Shown in pieces: positions 24,741 to 34,220 of a stretch of 64,000 nt of DNA. The DNA is from Treponema sp. Marseille-Q3903 (GTDB lineage Bacteria > Spirochaetota > Spirochaetia > Treponematales > Treponemataceae), in assembly GCF_014334335.1 (NCBI RefSeq), contig NZ_JACSEU010000001.1, forward strand, positions 1,426,001-1,490,000. Reading direction: 5' to 3'. The translations under genes and the position numbers were made by a program. Below the pieces are notes generated by a model. That model saw nothing but the letters and a program-made list of their open reading frames with translations, was not told where the DNA came from and did no database searches. The first letter of the stretch is position 1, and the number at the start of each line of letters is the position of its first letter.

Positions 24741-25849
24741 AATGGATATTTGGCATAATTGGCTTGTGTTTTTTGATTTTATTTCATGAGCTGGGACATT
24801 TTCTTGCCGCAAAATTGTTTGGCGTAAAAGTTGAAACTTTTTCGATAGGTATGGGGCCAATTCTTCTTCATAAAAAAATCAGAGGGACAGATTACAGAAT
24901 TTCTCTTTTTCCGATTGGCGGATATTGCGGAATGAAAGGTGAAAAAGATTTTCAAAAAGCGATAGAAGAAAAATTGCCATTCATTGACGGAGAGGCAGAC
25001 TCTTTATATGGCGTTCATTCGATTAAGCGTGCTCTTATCGGTTTTGCAGGTCCTTTTTTTAACTTTTTTCTCGCATTTATCGCATACACCTTAATTGTAG
25101 GAATCGGATACACTTACTATACATATTCAAACAAGATAAAAATTACAGATGAAATTTCATGCAAAGTTGCAAAAAATGCGGGATTGATAACTGGCGACAA
25201 AATCATAAAAGTAAACGGGAAAAACACTGATGATTTTTCACACATAATCGAAAACATCGGTTCAAGACCTGATGAAGATATTGTAGTGACAGTTGACCGC
25301 GATGGACAGATTTTAGACTTTAAAATGCACACCCAAATCAATAAATCAGATGGGACAGGAAAGATTGGAGTTGTGGCAGATTCTTCTGAAGTTCTTGAAA
25401 AAAGTACCCCAAAATATGGATTTTTCGGAACTATCGGACATGGATTTTTAGATACATTAAATGCAGTGAAACTCACAATAAAAAGTATCGGGATTTTATT
25501 CAAAGGAGTCGATTTAAACAATGCAGTCAGCGGACCTGCTCGTGTGACAGACTTGCTCGGCTCTACAATTCAAGAAAGTTTTGCTTCAGGAAAAAAAGAA
25601 GGTTTTATCAGCATTTTGTATCTATTTTCAATGATAAGTATTTCTCTTTTTATCATGAATCTTTTGCCGATTCCTGTTTTAGACGGAAGTTTAATTCTTT
25701 TAGCGTTGATTGAATTTGTCACTCATAAAAAAATAAATCCTAAAATTCAATATTACATACAATTTGTAGGCCTCGCTGTCATCATTTTGTTATTTTTTAT
25801 AGGATTGAAAGGCGATATCACATATTTTATAAACAGAGGTAAAAATTGA
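24737..25849 (+). CDS. rseP: RIP metalloprotease RseP-like (site-2 protease)
   Basis: Intramembrane zinc protease that releases regulatory factors from the membrane. Residues H17, E18 and H21 (HELGH) form the zinc motif in the first membrane helix. A single PDZ domain lies at about 140-205 (AGLITGDKIIKVNGKN), and the third zinc ligand is in the late NLLPIPVLDGSLIL motif. E. coli RseP has two PDZ domains in 450 residues; this one has 370 residues and one PDZ. Its substrate, probably an anti-sigma factor, is not in the window. ATGA overlaps link it to dxr and to the next gene. Confidence 0.92.
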   Translation: MKWIFGIIGLCFLILFHELGHFLAAKLFGVKVETFSIGMGPILLHKKIRGTDYRISLFPIGGYCGMKGEKDFQKAIEEKLPFIDGEADSLYGVHSIKRALIGFAGPFFNFFLAFIAYTLIVGIGYTYYTYSNKIKITDEISCKVAKNAGLITGDKIIKVNGKNTDDFSHIIENIGSRPDEDIVVTVDRDGQILDFKMHTQINKSDGTGKIGVVADSSEVLEKSTPKYGFFGTIGHGFLDTLNAVKLTIKSIGILFKGVDLNNAVSGPARVTDLLGSTIQESFASGKKEGFISILYLFSMISISLFIMNLLPIPVLDGSLILLALIEFVTHKKINPKIQYYIQFVGLAVIILLFFIGLKGDITYFINRGKN

Positions 25850-27756
25850 TGAAAAAAATAATTTCTTTTGGAATTATCACAGCTTTATTTTTTTGTATTT
25901 ATGCTCAGTCTCACATGTCTACACAATCGCATCAGCAGCAAGTAAATAAAATACTGCCAGTGACTGTTCGAAACAATGACGGTTCTTTTTACAGCGCCTC
26001 TGATGACGGTTTTGTAATAAAATGGTCGTTCGATAATCAAGGGGAACATTATCAGTTTTCCGATGTTGCAATAAAAATGTTGGCTGTTTCGCCTGATGGA
26101 AATGACATTGCGCTATATGAAACTGATGGCGGCTCTATCAATAAAGTGACAGTTTGGGATTTTAATACTTTTAACCGCAAATATCAAAAAAAGTTTTCAG
26201 ATTCGATCACTTCACTTTCGTATTCCTCAAAAGGGACTTATCTGATTGTCGGAACAGCAACTGTAGATGGTGCTGTTTTTATCCGCACGAACGGCTGGAA
26301 AGTTGTAGATAAAATCAAGGGAAACACAGGGATTGTCAGTTATGTGACTACAAGTGAATCTGAAAAAAGTTGTGTTTTTTATTCTCCGTCTGGAACACTT
26401 TCGTTTTACAACATGCAAACTGGAATGCTAAAACAAAAACTCGGTATCGTAAACGGACTGAATCAAACTGTGATGTTTAATCAAAACAAATTGTTTGCAG
26501 GCGTAAAAGACAACTCGATTTATGTGACAGCAGCCGGAAAAACAATCTCTAAAATTTCAGCACAAAATCCTATAATTTTATCATCTTCTGCCGACTATAA
26601 TCTTTATTATCTTGAAAACGATGGAAGAAGCAATTACGAAATTAAAATGCTTGAAAACTTGGACGAAGGTAAAGTTTCTAATCCTCGCACAGTAAAGACG
26701 ATGAAAGGACCTAGAGGAAGTTCTGTCATCACGACTGCCTGTAAAGATGCCGTAAACGTGTATCTCGGCGGACGAGACGGCGCAATCTATAAAACAGAAG
26801 TTGAACCATCTTTTATATCTGAAACGTTAAATCCTATAACTGAAAATACATATTCAAAGATTTACGGAATGGCTCCTTCCGAAACTGATTTTTACTTTTT
26901 GACAGCATCTTCAATTTACCAGTCTTCGTATGATACTGGTGTTATAAACAAACTGTATACGACAAACGGTCAAAACAGAATTACAAAATATAAAGATGGA
27001 AATGTGATTCTATGGTCTAAATCAGATAAAATGCCGGTTATTCAACTTGACCTTGATAAAAAAACTTCAAAAACACTGTATACGCCTAAGAATAATGTTG
27101 AACAACTTCGTATTTGCACAGTTGACGGAGACGATTTTATTGTTGAAGTTGAAAGCAATGGTTCTGTCTATATGTATGACTTTCAGACAGAGTATATCAA
27201 AGAAGTTTATACAGGAACCGGAATTCAAGATGCAGTTTATATGAACGACAGACAAGTCTACGTTGCAAAATCAGCTTCGACAAATCCAAAGTCGCCGTTG
27301 CTGAGCGTAAATCCAGAAACGCTCGAAACAGTTCCTGTAAACATAAAAGGGAACGTTATCTATGCGTTGAGTGCAGACGAAAAAACAATTTACGGAATCA
27401 ATGTAATTCAAGATGATTCTTCGTTGAACACTTATGTATTTTCTTATGAAACTTCAACAAAAAGGATTGTAAATATCCTTAAATTTCCAAATGAAGATTC
27501 TGAAGCGTTTACATATTTAAACGGAACTAACTTATTTACAAACATCGGACGAAATAAAGTCTACTGCTACAATTTGAATTCAAAGAAAAGATTTGCTTAT
27601 AATCGCTCGGCTTCGATTCCGCAGAGCATCGTTCAAAACGGAAACAGAGTTGTCATTTTGAACAACAATGGAAGTATCTCATGGTGCGGACCAAACGACC
27701 AGAAACTGCTCGCCGATTGGTATCTTACAAAAGACGAGCAGTGGTATGAGTTCTAA
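25849..27756 (+). CDS. Secreted WD40/quinoprotein-like beta-propeller protein
   Basis: No named family recognised. A signal peptide (about 1-20, ending CIYAQ) predicts export. The remaining 615 residues are beta-strand rich with repeated blade-like units, for example SASDDGFVIKWSFD, GTLSFYNMQTGMLKQ, YLGGRDGAIYKTE and SNGSVYMYDFQTEYI, giving one or two seven-bladed propellers. The ATG at 25849 overlaps the rseP stop (ATGA), with GAGGT upstream, so it is translated with rseP. A propeller in this operon position may have an envelope-assembly or stress-sensing role; that is inference. A terminator follows directly. Confidence 0.75.
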   Translation: MKKIISFGIITALFFCIYAQSHMSTQSHQQQVNKILPVTVRNNDGSFYSASDDGFVIKWSFDNQGEHYQFSDVAIKMLAVSPDGNDIALYETDGGSINKVTVWDFNTFNRKYQKKFSDSITSLSYSSKGTYLIVGTATVDGAVFIRTNGWKVVDKIKGNTGIVSYVTTSESEKSCVFYSPSGTLSFYNMQTGMLKQKLGIVNGLNQTVMFNQNKLFAGVKDNSIYVTAAGKTISKISAQNPIILSSSADYNLYYLENDGRSNYEIKMLENLDEGKVSNPRTVKTMKGPRGSSVITTACKDAVNVYLGGRDGAIYKTEVEPSFISETLNPITENTYSKIYGMAPSETDFYFLTASSIYQSSYDTGVINKLYTTNGQNRITKYKDGNVILWSKSDKMPVIQLDLDKKTSKTLYTPKNNVEQLRICTVDGDDFIVEVESNGSVYMYDFQTEYIKEVYTGTGIQDAVYMNDRQVYVAKSASTNPKSPLLSVNPETLETVPVNIKGNVIYALSADEKTIYGINVIQDDSSLNTYVFSYETSTKRIVNILKFPNEDSEAFTYLNGTNLFTNIGRNKVYCYNLNSKKRFAYNRSASIPQSIVQNGNRVVILNNNGSISWCGPNDQKLLADWYLTKDEQWYEF

Positions 27757-27778
27757 ATGCAAACTCGTGCATTTTTTT
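27755..27778. terminator. Bidirectional terminator between the rseP operon and glgA
   Basis: A 7-bp stem (27755-27761 with 27768-27774), 6-base loop and T-run to 27778. It overlaps the stop codons of both convergent genes. Confidence 0.75.
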
Positions 27779-29267
27779 ATTTCCAGTCAGCTGTATTTAT
27801 ACCGCAGCCTCGCCACAGTGCGTCGCTGTAAACAAGTACATAGTTTTTAGCGCTTTGCTCCCAGCTGAAGTTTTTTTGCATGCCTCGTTTTTGCATTTTT
27901 TCAATGTGTGCCTTTTTGTTGTAGTACGCATGGACAGCCCAACCGACAGTGTCATAAATCGCACCCGGAGTCAGGTTATCGAACAAAAATCCTGTTCCGT
28001 CTCCTGTTGATTCATTGTATTGCTCAATTGTATCTGCGAGCCCTCCTGTTCTGCGAGCTATCGGCAATGTTCCATACAGCATAGAATACATCTGATTTAG
28101 ACCGCAAGGTTCGTAACGAGACGGCATCAAAAAGAAATCAGAACCGGCCTCAATGAGGTGACTAAGTCCTTCATCATAACCGATATACGCACGAAGATTA
28201 GGCAGATTTGATTGAAGTGTGTTTATTTCGTCTTCACACCATTTTTCACCGCTTCCAAGCACTGCAAATTGAATGTTCATATTTTTGCACATCGCATAGA
28301 TGCTTCCGTAATTAGGTGCAAAAATTTCTGCAATACCTTTTTGGTCTGCAAGCCTTGTTATTATTCCGATTACAGGAACATCTTTATTTTCGGAAAGTCC
28401 CATTCTCTTTTGCAAAGCCTTTTTACAAAGAGCTTTGTTTGCGATGTTTTTATAATCAAAATTAGCAGGCAGAAGCTTATCTGTTTTTGGATTCCATACA
28501 TCGAGGTCGCAACCGTTCAAAACTCCACGTACAACATTTGAACGAACTCTGAGCAATCCGTCAAGTCCAAATCCGCCTTCAACTGACTGGATTTCGTTTG
28601 CATAAGTCGGAGATACTGTTGTAATCATATCTGCTGACGAAATACCTGCTTGCAGCAAGTTGATAGAACCGTCTCTTTCAAAACCAGCTCCGTAATAAAG
28701 ATCCCAACCGATTCCGAGAGCCGGATATGAATCTTTTGGATACCAGCCTTGATAACCTAAATTGTGGATTGTGAGGATAGATGCAGTGTGGGCAAAATAT
28801 CCGTTTCGGCAAACGTGTTTTAACAGAACAGGAACAAGAGAACAAAACCAGTCGTGAGCATGCATTATATCTGGATACCAGCCAAGCATTCGGCATATTT
28901 GAAAAGCTCCGTGACACAACAATGCAGAGCGATAAGGATTGTCGTGAAAATCAGGTTCGGCTTTTGTGCCGTAAATACCATCTCGCCCGAACGCTCCTTC
29001 GTGGTCTATGAAGTAAACCGGAACTTTTGAATTTGGCAAAGTAGAGCTGTAAACTTTTACCCATGTTTCAACCTGCCCTGCTGCAACAGCGAGAGGCTCT
29101 TCAATAGCGCTGAGCTTGCTCCTGTCAATTTTATAATAACGAGGCATCACAACCCTTACATCATGCCCTTGTTTTTCTAGAGTTATCGCAAGTGCAGACA
29201 CAGCGTCTGCAAGTCCGCCTGTTTTTGCAAACGGTACAATCTCTGAAGTCACCATTAAAATTTTCAT
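27777..29267 (-). CDS. glgA: Glycogen synthase (ADP-glucose type)
   Basis: GT5 enzyme adding glucose from ADP-glucose to alpha-1,4-glucan. The 496-residue protein begins MKILMVTSEIVPFAKTGGL, with K15 and the KxGGL loop binding ADP-glucose. The C-terminal half has ITRLADQKG and PSRYEPCGLNQ, the GT-B nucleotide-sugar motif, then RRTGGLADT. The ATG at 29267 has AGGAG eight to twelve bases upstream. Upstream on the same strand is an aminotransferase gene, separated by 122 bases rich in inverted repeats. Confidence 0.94.
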   Translation of the reverse strand: MKILMVTSEIVPFAKTGGLADAVSALAITLEKQGHDVRVVMPRYYKIDRSKLSAIEEPLAVAAGQVETWVKVYSSTLPNSKVPVYFIDHEGAFGRDGIYGTKAEPDFHDNPYRSALLCHGAFQICRMLGWYPDIMHAHDWFCSLVPVLLKHVCRNGYFAHTASILTIHNLGYQGWYPKDSYPALGIGWDLYYGAGFERDGSINLLQAGISSADMITTVSPTYANEIQSVEGGFGLDGLLRVRSNVVRGVLNGCDLDVWNPKTDKLLPANFDYKNIANKALCKKALQKRMGLSENKDVPVIGIITRLADQKGIAEIFAPNYGSIYAMCKNMNIQFAVLGSGEKWCEDEINTLQSNLPNLRAYIGYDEGLSHLIEAGSDFFLMPSRYEPCGLNQMYSMLYGTLPIARRTGGLADTIEQYNESTGDGTGFLFDNLTPGAIYDTVGWAVHAYYNKKAHIEKMQKRGMQKNFSWEQSAKNYVLVYSDALWRGCGINTADWK

Positions 29268-29300
29268 TCTTACATCTCCTATTAAACACCGCGTTAGCGG

Positions 29301-29393
29301 CAGCGCATGGAGGCGCTGAATCAAAGTTTACACAGCGCAAACGCGCGAAGTAAACTTTCGTGATAAAAATTACAAGGAAGTAATTTTTATCAC
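29301..29393. repeat. Cluster of three inverted repeats upstream of glgA
   Basis: Three hairpins lie in about 93 bases: a 6-bp stem (29301-29306 with 29313-29318), a 9-bp stem (29323-29331 with 29350-29358) with a GC-rich loop, and a perfect 14-bp stem (29360-29373 with 29380-29393). The last overlaps the aminotransferase stop codon and may act as its transcript end, though without a classical T-run. A small mobile palindromic element is the alternative. Confidence 0.6.
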
Positions 29394-30580
29394 ACTCCGT
29401 CTACAGCTTTTTTGAATGCCTGTTTACTGTTTAAAATTGTTGCTTCACTACAGCAATAAGCAAGACGAATCCAACCTTTTCCTGCAAAACCGATTCCCGG
29501 TGCACAAAGTATATTGTATTTTTTTAAATGATTTACGAACGCCATATCATCGTCGTTGAATTTTTGCGGAACTTTTACCCAAAGATAAAAAGCGCCATCA
29601 GGTTTGTTGTAACGAAGCCCTGCATAGTCCATCACTTCGCATATCTTTTCGCATCTTTTTTCGTAAGTCGAATAATCGCATTCTGCATCCCAAGATTTTG
29701 TTATAACTTTTTGAAAAAATGCAGGTGCGTTTACGAAGCCGAGTGTTCGTGTACAAAAAATTGCAGCGGCTATAAAATCTTTTGCTTCGGGGCATTCGGG
29801 GTTTACGCAGATATAACCGATTCGCTCTCCTGGAAGACTCAAGTTTTTTGCAAAGCTTGTCACGACAATCGAATATTTATATTTGTCAAAAACAGAAGCG
29901 ACTTTTTTTCCGCCGTAAGTGATGGCACGGTAAGGTTCGTCACATATAAGATACGGATATCGCCCTGTTCTATCTCCGTGTTCCTGAAGCACTTCAACAA
30001 GCTGGCTTATTTCATAATCGGAATAGATACGACCTGTCGGATTGTTCGGAGAATTTATAAGAACGGCGGCAGTGTTGTCATTTATGAGGCTGTCGATAGC
30101 TTCGGCGTCTATTCCAAAATCATTTGAAGTTCGCACCCGCACAATTTCGCCGCCTGCATTGTGTATGTAATGATCATATTCTGCAAAGTATGGGCAAGGA
30201 ACTATCACATCTTCACCTTCGTTTAAAAGCGCTTTAAAAGTGACGTTCAAAGCACCGGCAGCTCCTACAGACATAACGACGTTTGAAAAATCTACAGGAA
30301 CTCCCTGTTCTTTCGAAGTTTTATCAGCCATTGCTTTGCGAGCTTCGATATAACCTGCATTTGGCATATACCCATGGCACAGATGAGTCTCTTCTTCACA
30401 AACCTTTTTTATCGCTTCTATCACTTTTGAAGGAGGGTCGATGTCAGGATTTCCGATGCTAAAATCAAAAACTTTATCTTCACCGTACTTTGCCTTAAGA
30501 GCAGAACCTTCTTCGAACATCTTGCGGATTACTCCGGCAGACGGGCTTTCCACTAATGCTTTAATTTTTTTAGCTATCAT
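29390..30580 (-). CDS. Class I/II pyridoxal-phosphate aminotransferase
   Basis: Probable amino-acid aminotransferase of the aspartate-aminotransferase fold. In 396 residues are IGNPDIDPP, VGAAGALNVTFKALL, NSPNNPTGRIYSD, CDEPYRAITY and the PLP-lysine motif SFAKNLSLPGERIGY, with the late GIGFAGKGWIRLAYCCS holding the carboxylate-binding Arg. These fit type I AspC/AlaT-like enzymes; exact substrate cannot be assigned. The ATG at 30580 lacks a Shine-Dalgarno, and TATAAT ends exactly seven bases upstream, so the transcript is probably leaderless. Divergent from the gene at 30728. Confidence 0.88.
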   Translation of the reverse strand: MIAKKIKALVESPSAGVIRKMFEEGSALKAKYGEDKVFDFSIGNPDIDPPSKVIEAIKKVCEEETHLCHGYMPNAGYIEARKAMADKTSKEQGVPVDFSNVVMSVGAAGALNVTFKALLNEGEDVIVPCPYFAEYDHYIHNAGGEIVRVRTSNDFGIDAEAIDSLINDNTAAVLINSPNNPTGRIYSDYEISQLVEVLQEHGDRTGRYPYLICDEPYRAITYGGKKVASVFDKYKYSIVVTSFAKNLSLPGERIGYICVNPECPEAKDFIAAAIFCTRTLGFVNAPAFFQKVITKSWDAECDYSTYEKRCEKICEVMDYAGLRYNKPDGAFYLWVKVPQKFNDDDMAFVNHLKKYNILCAPGIGFAGKGWIRLAYCCSEATILNSKQAFKKAVDGV

Positions 30581-30587
30581 GATGGTG

Positions 30588-30616
30588 ATTATAACATAAA
30601 CTTCGGCCGGTTGCAA
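30588..30616 (-). promoter_or_regulatory. Promoter of the aminotransferase gene
   Basis: On the minus strand TTGCAA (30616-30611), 17 bases, a perfect TATAAT (30593-30588), seven bases, then ATG at 30580. Confidence 0.6.
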
Positions 30617-30689
30617 AAATAAATCACCGTCTCAAAGAAACAGATTGTATTATTATTTAAGGCTCAGCAGTCAGAAAATCTTTGTTTTG

Positions 30690-30718
30690 TTGAATATAAC
30701 ATCGATTTGCAATATAAT
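30690..30718 (+). promoter_or_regulatory. Promoter of the secreted protein gene at 30728
   Basis: TTGAAT (30690-30695), 17 bases, a perfect TATAAT (30713-30718). The in-frame ATG at 30722 is too close to be included in a transcript starting near 30725, so the ATG at 30728 is favoured. Confidence 0.6.
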
Positions 30719-30727
30719 CGTATGACA

Positions 30728-31453
30728 ATGAAAAAACGATTGTTGTTGATTTTTCTTGAAGTCTGTTTAATTTCTCTTTCATGTTTTTCAAATCCTTTTA
30801 ATGAAAAACTCTCAAAAGACGAAAAAAATCAGTTGGAAGCAGGTGAAATCGTAATTAAAAATATAAATTTTGAAAAAAATATATGCTTGAATAAAAATCT
30901 TTCGCCTGTTGCAGACTCTCTTTTATCGGAGATTCATAACTTAAATCCCAAATACCTTGCAGAAGTAATTCAGTATAAGCGATATAAAGGAAACGAAGAT
31001 TTGCCTCAACGTCTTGAGGCGCTTTTAAACAATGTGGCCGATTATGCAGGAATTCCGTATTATTCAGTGCGAGCGGAAGCGTGGTATAACCTTTACGATT
31101 CTGCAACAATCACAGAAAAATACACGTCAGATGATAAAACTGTTATCAAAGCTGATATGCAAATGGAACCTTTCGGGACTGTCAATGAACACATCGAGAT
31201 GACAAAATCTGAAGAAACAATTCTTTACATTGCGAAAAACACAAACAAACTCCGTTATCTTGATAAATTCGACTGTATCTGGCCGGAAAGAATGCGAATA
31301 TGCATTTTGCTATTTAGAGATGGAGACAATTGGGTACTTTATGGAATCGGCGGCGTAAATGCTCCACGAATTCCATTTTTTACAGAGAGAATTCAAACAT
31401 CTTTTATAAACAGAATCAGGGCTTTTTGTACGTTTATATTTAAGAAATTTTAA
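30728..31453 (+). CDS. Hypothetical exported protein, possible lipoprotein
   Basis: Not recognised. The 241 residues start with Lys-rich then hydrophobic sequence ending LISLSC, which could be a relaxed spirochaetal lipobox (C19) or an ordinary cleavage site. The body is mixed alpha/beta with a segment reading PYYSVRAEAWYNLYDSA and an amphipathic C-terminus. No catalytic motif was seen. No Shine-Dalgarno precedes it; the promoter -10 box ends nine bases upstream. rfbD follows after 31 bases with its own strong ribosome-binding site, but the gene need not belong to the polysaccharide locus. Confidence 0.65.
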   Translation: MKKRLLLIFLEVCLISLSCFSNPFNEKLSKDEKNQLEAGEIVIKNINFEKNICLNKNLSPVADSLLSEIHNLNPKYLAEVIQYKRYKGNEDLPQRLEALLNNVADYAGIPYYSVRAEAWYNLYDSATITEKYTSDDKTVIKADMQMEPFGTVNEHIEMTKSEETILYIAKNTNKLRYLDKFDCIWPERMRICILLFRDGDNWVLYGIGGVNAPRIPFFTERIQTSFINRIRAFCTFIFKKF

Positions 31454-31484
31454 TTGCCTTAAAAATTCTAGGGAGGAATTGAAA

Positions 31485-32435
31485 ATGATTTGGTTAATTG
31501 GCTGTAAAGGAATGCTTGGTTCAGAAATTGCACGCCAGCTTGAAGAAAATAAATTACCATGGATCGGGACTGACAGAGAAGTTGATATAACAAATCCGCA
31601 GGCATTAGAGGCTTTTTCCAAGTCGGTTGAAACTGATTCATATTTTCCGTCAAATCTTTCATATAAAGAGAGAAAAATAAAATGGATTATAAACTGCTCC
31701 GCTTACACAAATGTCGATAAAGCCGAAGAAGATACAGAGCTTGCTTCAAAACTAAACGAAGACGGTCCTAGAAATATAGCGCGTGAAGCACGCAAAATCG
31801 GAGCTCGACTGATTCACATTTCAACAGATTATGTCTTCAACGGGGAAGGAAACAAGCCATATACAGAAGAGATGGAAAAAGACCCTCTCGGAGTTTATGG
31901 AAAAACAAAGGCGGCCGGTGAAGATGCTATCTGCAAAGAGATGAATCAATATTACATAATAAGGACAGCATGGCTATATGGCTTTGACGGTCGCAATTTT
32001 GTCTACACGATGACTAAGGCAATGAACAGCCGGGAATCTGTCAAAGTTGTAAACGACCAATTCGGGACTCCCACTTGTGCCGTAGATTTGGCAAACGTAA
32101 TACTGAAACTCATTTTAAAATCAGATAACGCAAAATCTTTTTTTGGAAAAGACAGCGCTCCGTCTTACGGTATCTATCATTTTACTGATTCGGGACAGAC
32201 AAGCTGGTTTGAATTTGCCACAGAAATCTATAAATTTGGACGCAAGACAGGACGCATAACAAATGTCTGTCAGGTAAACCCATGCACAACGCAAGAATTC
32301 GGCGCAAAAGTCGCTCGCCCGTCATATTCTGTCTTGAGCAAAGAAAAAATAATCAAAGCGATGAAGATAAAAATCCCAAGCTGGCAGCAAAGCCTTGAAA
32401 AATTTATGAAAAACGAAAGGTTTAATCCGCTATAA
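31485..32435 (+). CDS. rfbD: dTDP-4-dehydrorhamnose reductase
   Basis: Last step of dTDP-L-rhamnose synthesis, NAD(P)H-dependent. The 316-residue SDR-type protein has the nucleotide motif GCKGMLGSEIARQ, ISTDYVFNGEG and the catalytic YGKTKAAGE (Tyr-x3-Lys), then IIRTAWLYG. GGGAGGA lies seven bases before the ATG at 31485, fixing the start. rfbA, rfbB and rfbC are not in the window, so they must be elsewhere if rhamnose is made. An RgpF-like rhamnan-type gene and a possible rhamnosyltransferase lie downstream. It opens the polysaccharide locus. Confidence 0.9.
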   Translation: MIWLIGCKGMLGSEIARQLEENKLPWIGTDREVDITNPQALEAFSKSVETDSYFPSNLSYKERKIKWIINCSAYTNVDKAEEDTELASKLNEDGPRNIAREARKIGARLIHISTDYVFNGEGNKPYTEEMEKDPLGVYGKTKAAGEDAICKEMNQYYIIRTAWLYGFDGRNFVYTMTKAMNSRESVKVVNDQFGTPTCAVDLANVILKLILKSDNAKSFFGKDSAPSYGIYHFTDSGQTSWFEFATEIYKFGRKTGRITNVCQVNPCTTQEFGAKVARPSYSVLSKEKIIKAMKIKIPSWQQSLEKFMKNERFNPL

Positions 32436-32490
32436 AAAAAGTCAGCAGTAAAAACGCCTTTATTACATGGATATAAAAAGGAATTTATAA

Positions 32491-34197
32491 ATGAAAAAAA
32501 TATCTTTTTTTACAAGTTTATTTGTCATTTCGGCATTGTGTTTCTCGCAAGAAGCGCTAAAGTCAGTCGAAGAAGAATATTACGATTTTCTTTCGCTTCA
32601 GGGAATCGTTGAGCGCCCTACACTCGGCTACAGAACTTTGAGCGACAGCCGATGGCAATTTTTACCTGTTGAAAAGATTACGGAAAATGAAGACGGAACA
32701 TTTTCAAAAACTGTAATTCCCGGAAATCAAACAGACAAAAATTTTTGGAAAAACAACAATCTCGGCACAACACACATACTTTGGGAAAGCGAGTCGCAGG
32801 GAATAAACTGGTTTTCCAGCGGATTTTACCACGGAATAAAAGCTAAAGTTTTCGGACCCGAATGGTTTAATTCTTATAACACGGCAGCTCCTTATGGTCA
32901 AAACGACGGCGCATTATGGCAAGGAGTTGGGTATAACAGCTCTTTGACAGGCGGAATTCGAGTCGAGGCGTTTGGATTTGAAGGAACTTTTAAACCTGTT
33001 GTTACGTTTAGTCAGAATAAAGAATTTGAATTGATGCCATCTGCGTATGACAATAAGTACGCATATATTTGGGGATACGGCGGAAATAAAGGTATAGATC
33101 TCCCACAACGGTTTGGGGATAAATCATACTTTCAGTTTGACTGGGGCGATTCCGAAGTCAGATATACTTACCACAATTTTACTGTAGGGTTTGGAACTCA
33201 GTCTCCATGGCTCGGACCTGCATGGCTTAATCCTATGCTTGGAAGCAATAATGCGGGTACATATCCGAAACTTGACTTTGGCTTTAGGAAGACTGATATA
33301 ATTGTTCCAAAACTCAGGTGGAATCTCGGCAAGTTTGAAACTAGAATCTGGATTGGGCAGCTTACAGAAAGCGATTATTTTGACAATGACGGCAAACTAG
33401 ACAAAAACTTACTCAACGGGTTTAACTTTTCCTACTCACCTTCATTTATCAAAGGATTGACTGCCGGAATCACAAAAGTGTGTCTTACGCGCTGGGGAAA
33501 CAACTTTTGGAGATACATTAATCCGTTTTACAGTTCAAATGACATAACAGGAATTGGAGAAGATCAAAAAGCTTCGGTTTATGTTGATTGGGTTTTCCAA
33601 GAGGCGGGATTTGAGTTTTTTGCGGAAATCGGAGTTGATGATTATACCCCTAACGGAATTAAAGGAATACTAAATTATCCTTATGACACGATGATTTATA
33701 CGTTAGGGTTAAAAAAAGTATTTAATCATAAAAGCTCCCCGATAATCGCAAGCGAGTTGATTTTTGAATGGAATGCTATTGAAAAAAACATACACCGCGC
33801 ATCAGGGATTTCATACTATTCATATTATTTTCATGCGCAAATAGGTCAAGGCTACACAAACAGAGGGCAGTTGTTGGGATGCGGTTTAGGTTCCACAAAC
33901 AGTCAGTATGTTTCATATAAGATGTATTTTAAAAATTGTTCAGTGAGCTTGTTCTTGCATCATTACAATGTCGACAATGATTATGCATATCTTTTATGGA
34001 ACAACAAAGGGTTATACTCTTATAAAGCAAATTTGGCATTTGGAATCAGCGGTGAATATTTTATCAAGCCGAATTTTTATGTAGCATATAAATTTGTTGA
34101 TGACTTTATCCTTAATCCTCATTACAAAAATACCCTTGAGACATCAGAAAAACTAAACAATTTACATATAGAAATTAGTCTAAAATATTTATTTTAA
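32491..34197 (+). CDS. Outer-membrane beta-barrel protein, Wzi-like (capsule assembly) candidate
   Basis: Probable outer-membrane protein linked to surface polysaccharide. The 568 residues begin with a signal peptide (about 1-20, SALCFSQ) and end in IEISLKYLF, with the terminal Phe typical of outer-membrane barrels. The body is rich in alternating aromatic strands and Gly/Asn turns. The N-terminal third (GYRTLSDSRWQF) and the long barrel suit the Caps_assemb_Wzi type, which is a judgement by eye. It sits between rfbD and the flippase gene, and two further proteins of the same general plan are encoded at 44739-48355. Confidence 0.55.
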   Translation: MKKISFFTSLFVISALCFSQEALKSVEEEYYDFLSLQGIVERPTLGYRTLSDSRWQFLPVEKITENEDGTFSKTVIPGNQTDKNFWKNNNLGTTHILWESESQGINWFSSGFYHGIKAKVFGPEWFNSYNTAAPYGQNDGALWQGVGYNSSLTGGIRVEAFGFEGTFKPVVTFSQNKEFELMPSAYDNKYAYIWGYGGNKGIDLPQRFGDKSYFQFDWGDSEVRYTYHNFTVGFGTQSPWLGPAWLNPMLGSNNAGTYPKLDFGFRKTDIIVPKLRWNLGKFETRIWIGQLTESDYFDNDGKLDKNLLNGFNFSYSPSFIKGLTAGITKVCLTRWGNNFWRYINPFYSSNDITGIGEDQKASVYVDWVFQEAGFEFFAEIGVDDYTPNGIKGILNYPYDTMIYTLGLKKVFNHKSSPIIASELIFEWNAIEKNIHRASGISYYSYYFHAQIGQGYTNRGQLLGCGLGSTNSQYVSYKMYFKNCSVSLFLHHYNVDNDYAYLLWNNKGLYSYKANLAFGISGEYFIKPNFYVAYKFVDDFILNPHYKNTLETSEKLNNLHIEISLKYLF

Positions 34198-34220
34198 TTT
34201 TGTATAAGGTGTGTTTTTTT

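Noticed and set aside
29528-30127. 199-residue plus-strand open frame inside the aminotransferase gene
   Set aside because: Cys/Phe-rich antisense shadow of a conserved PLP enzyme; no start signal or recognisable motif.
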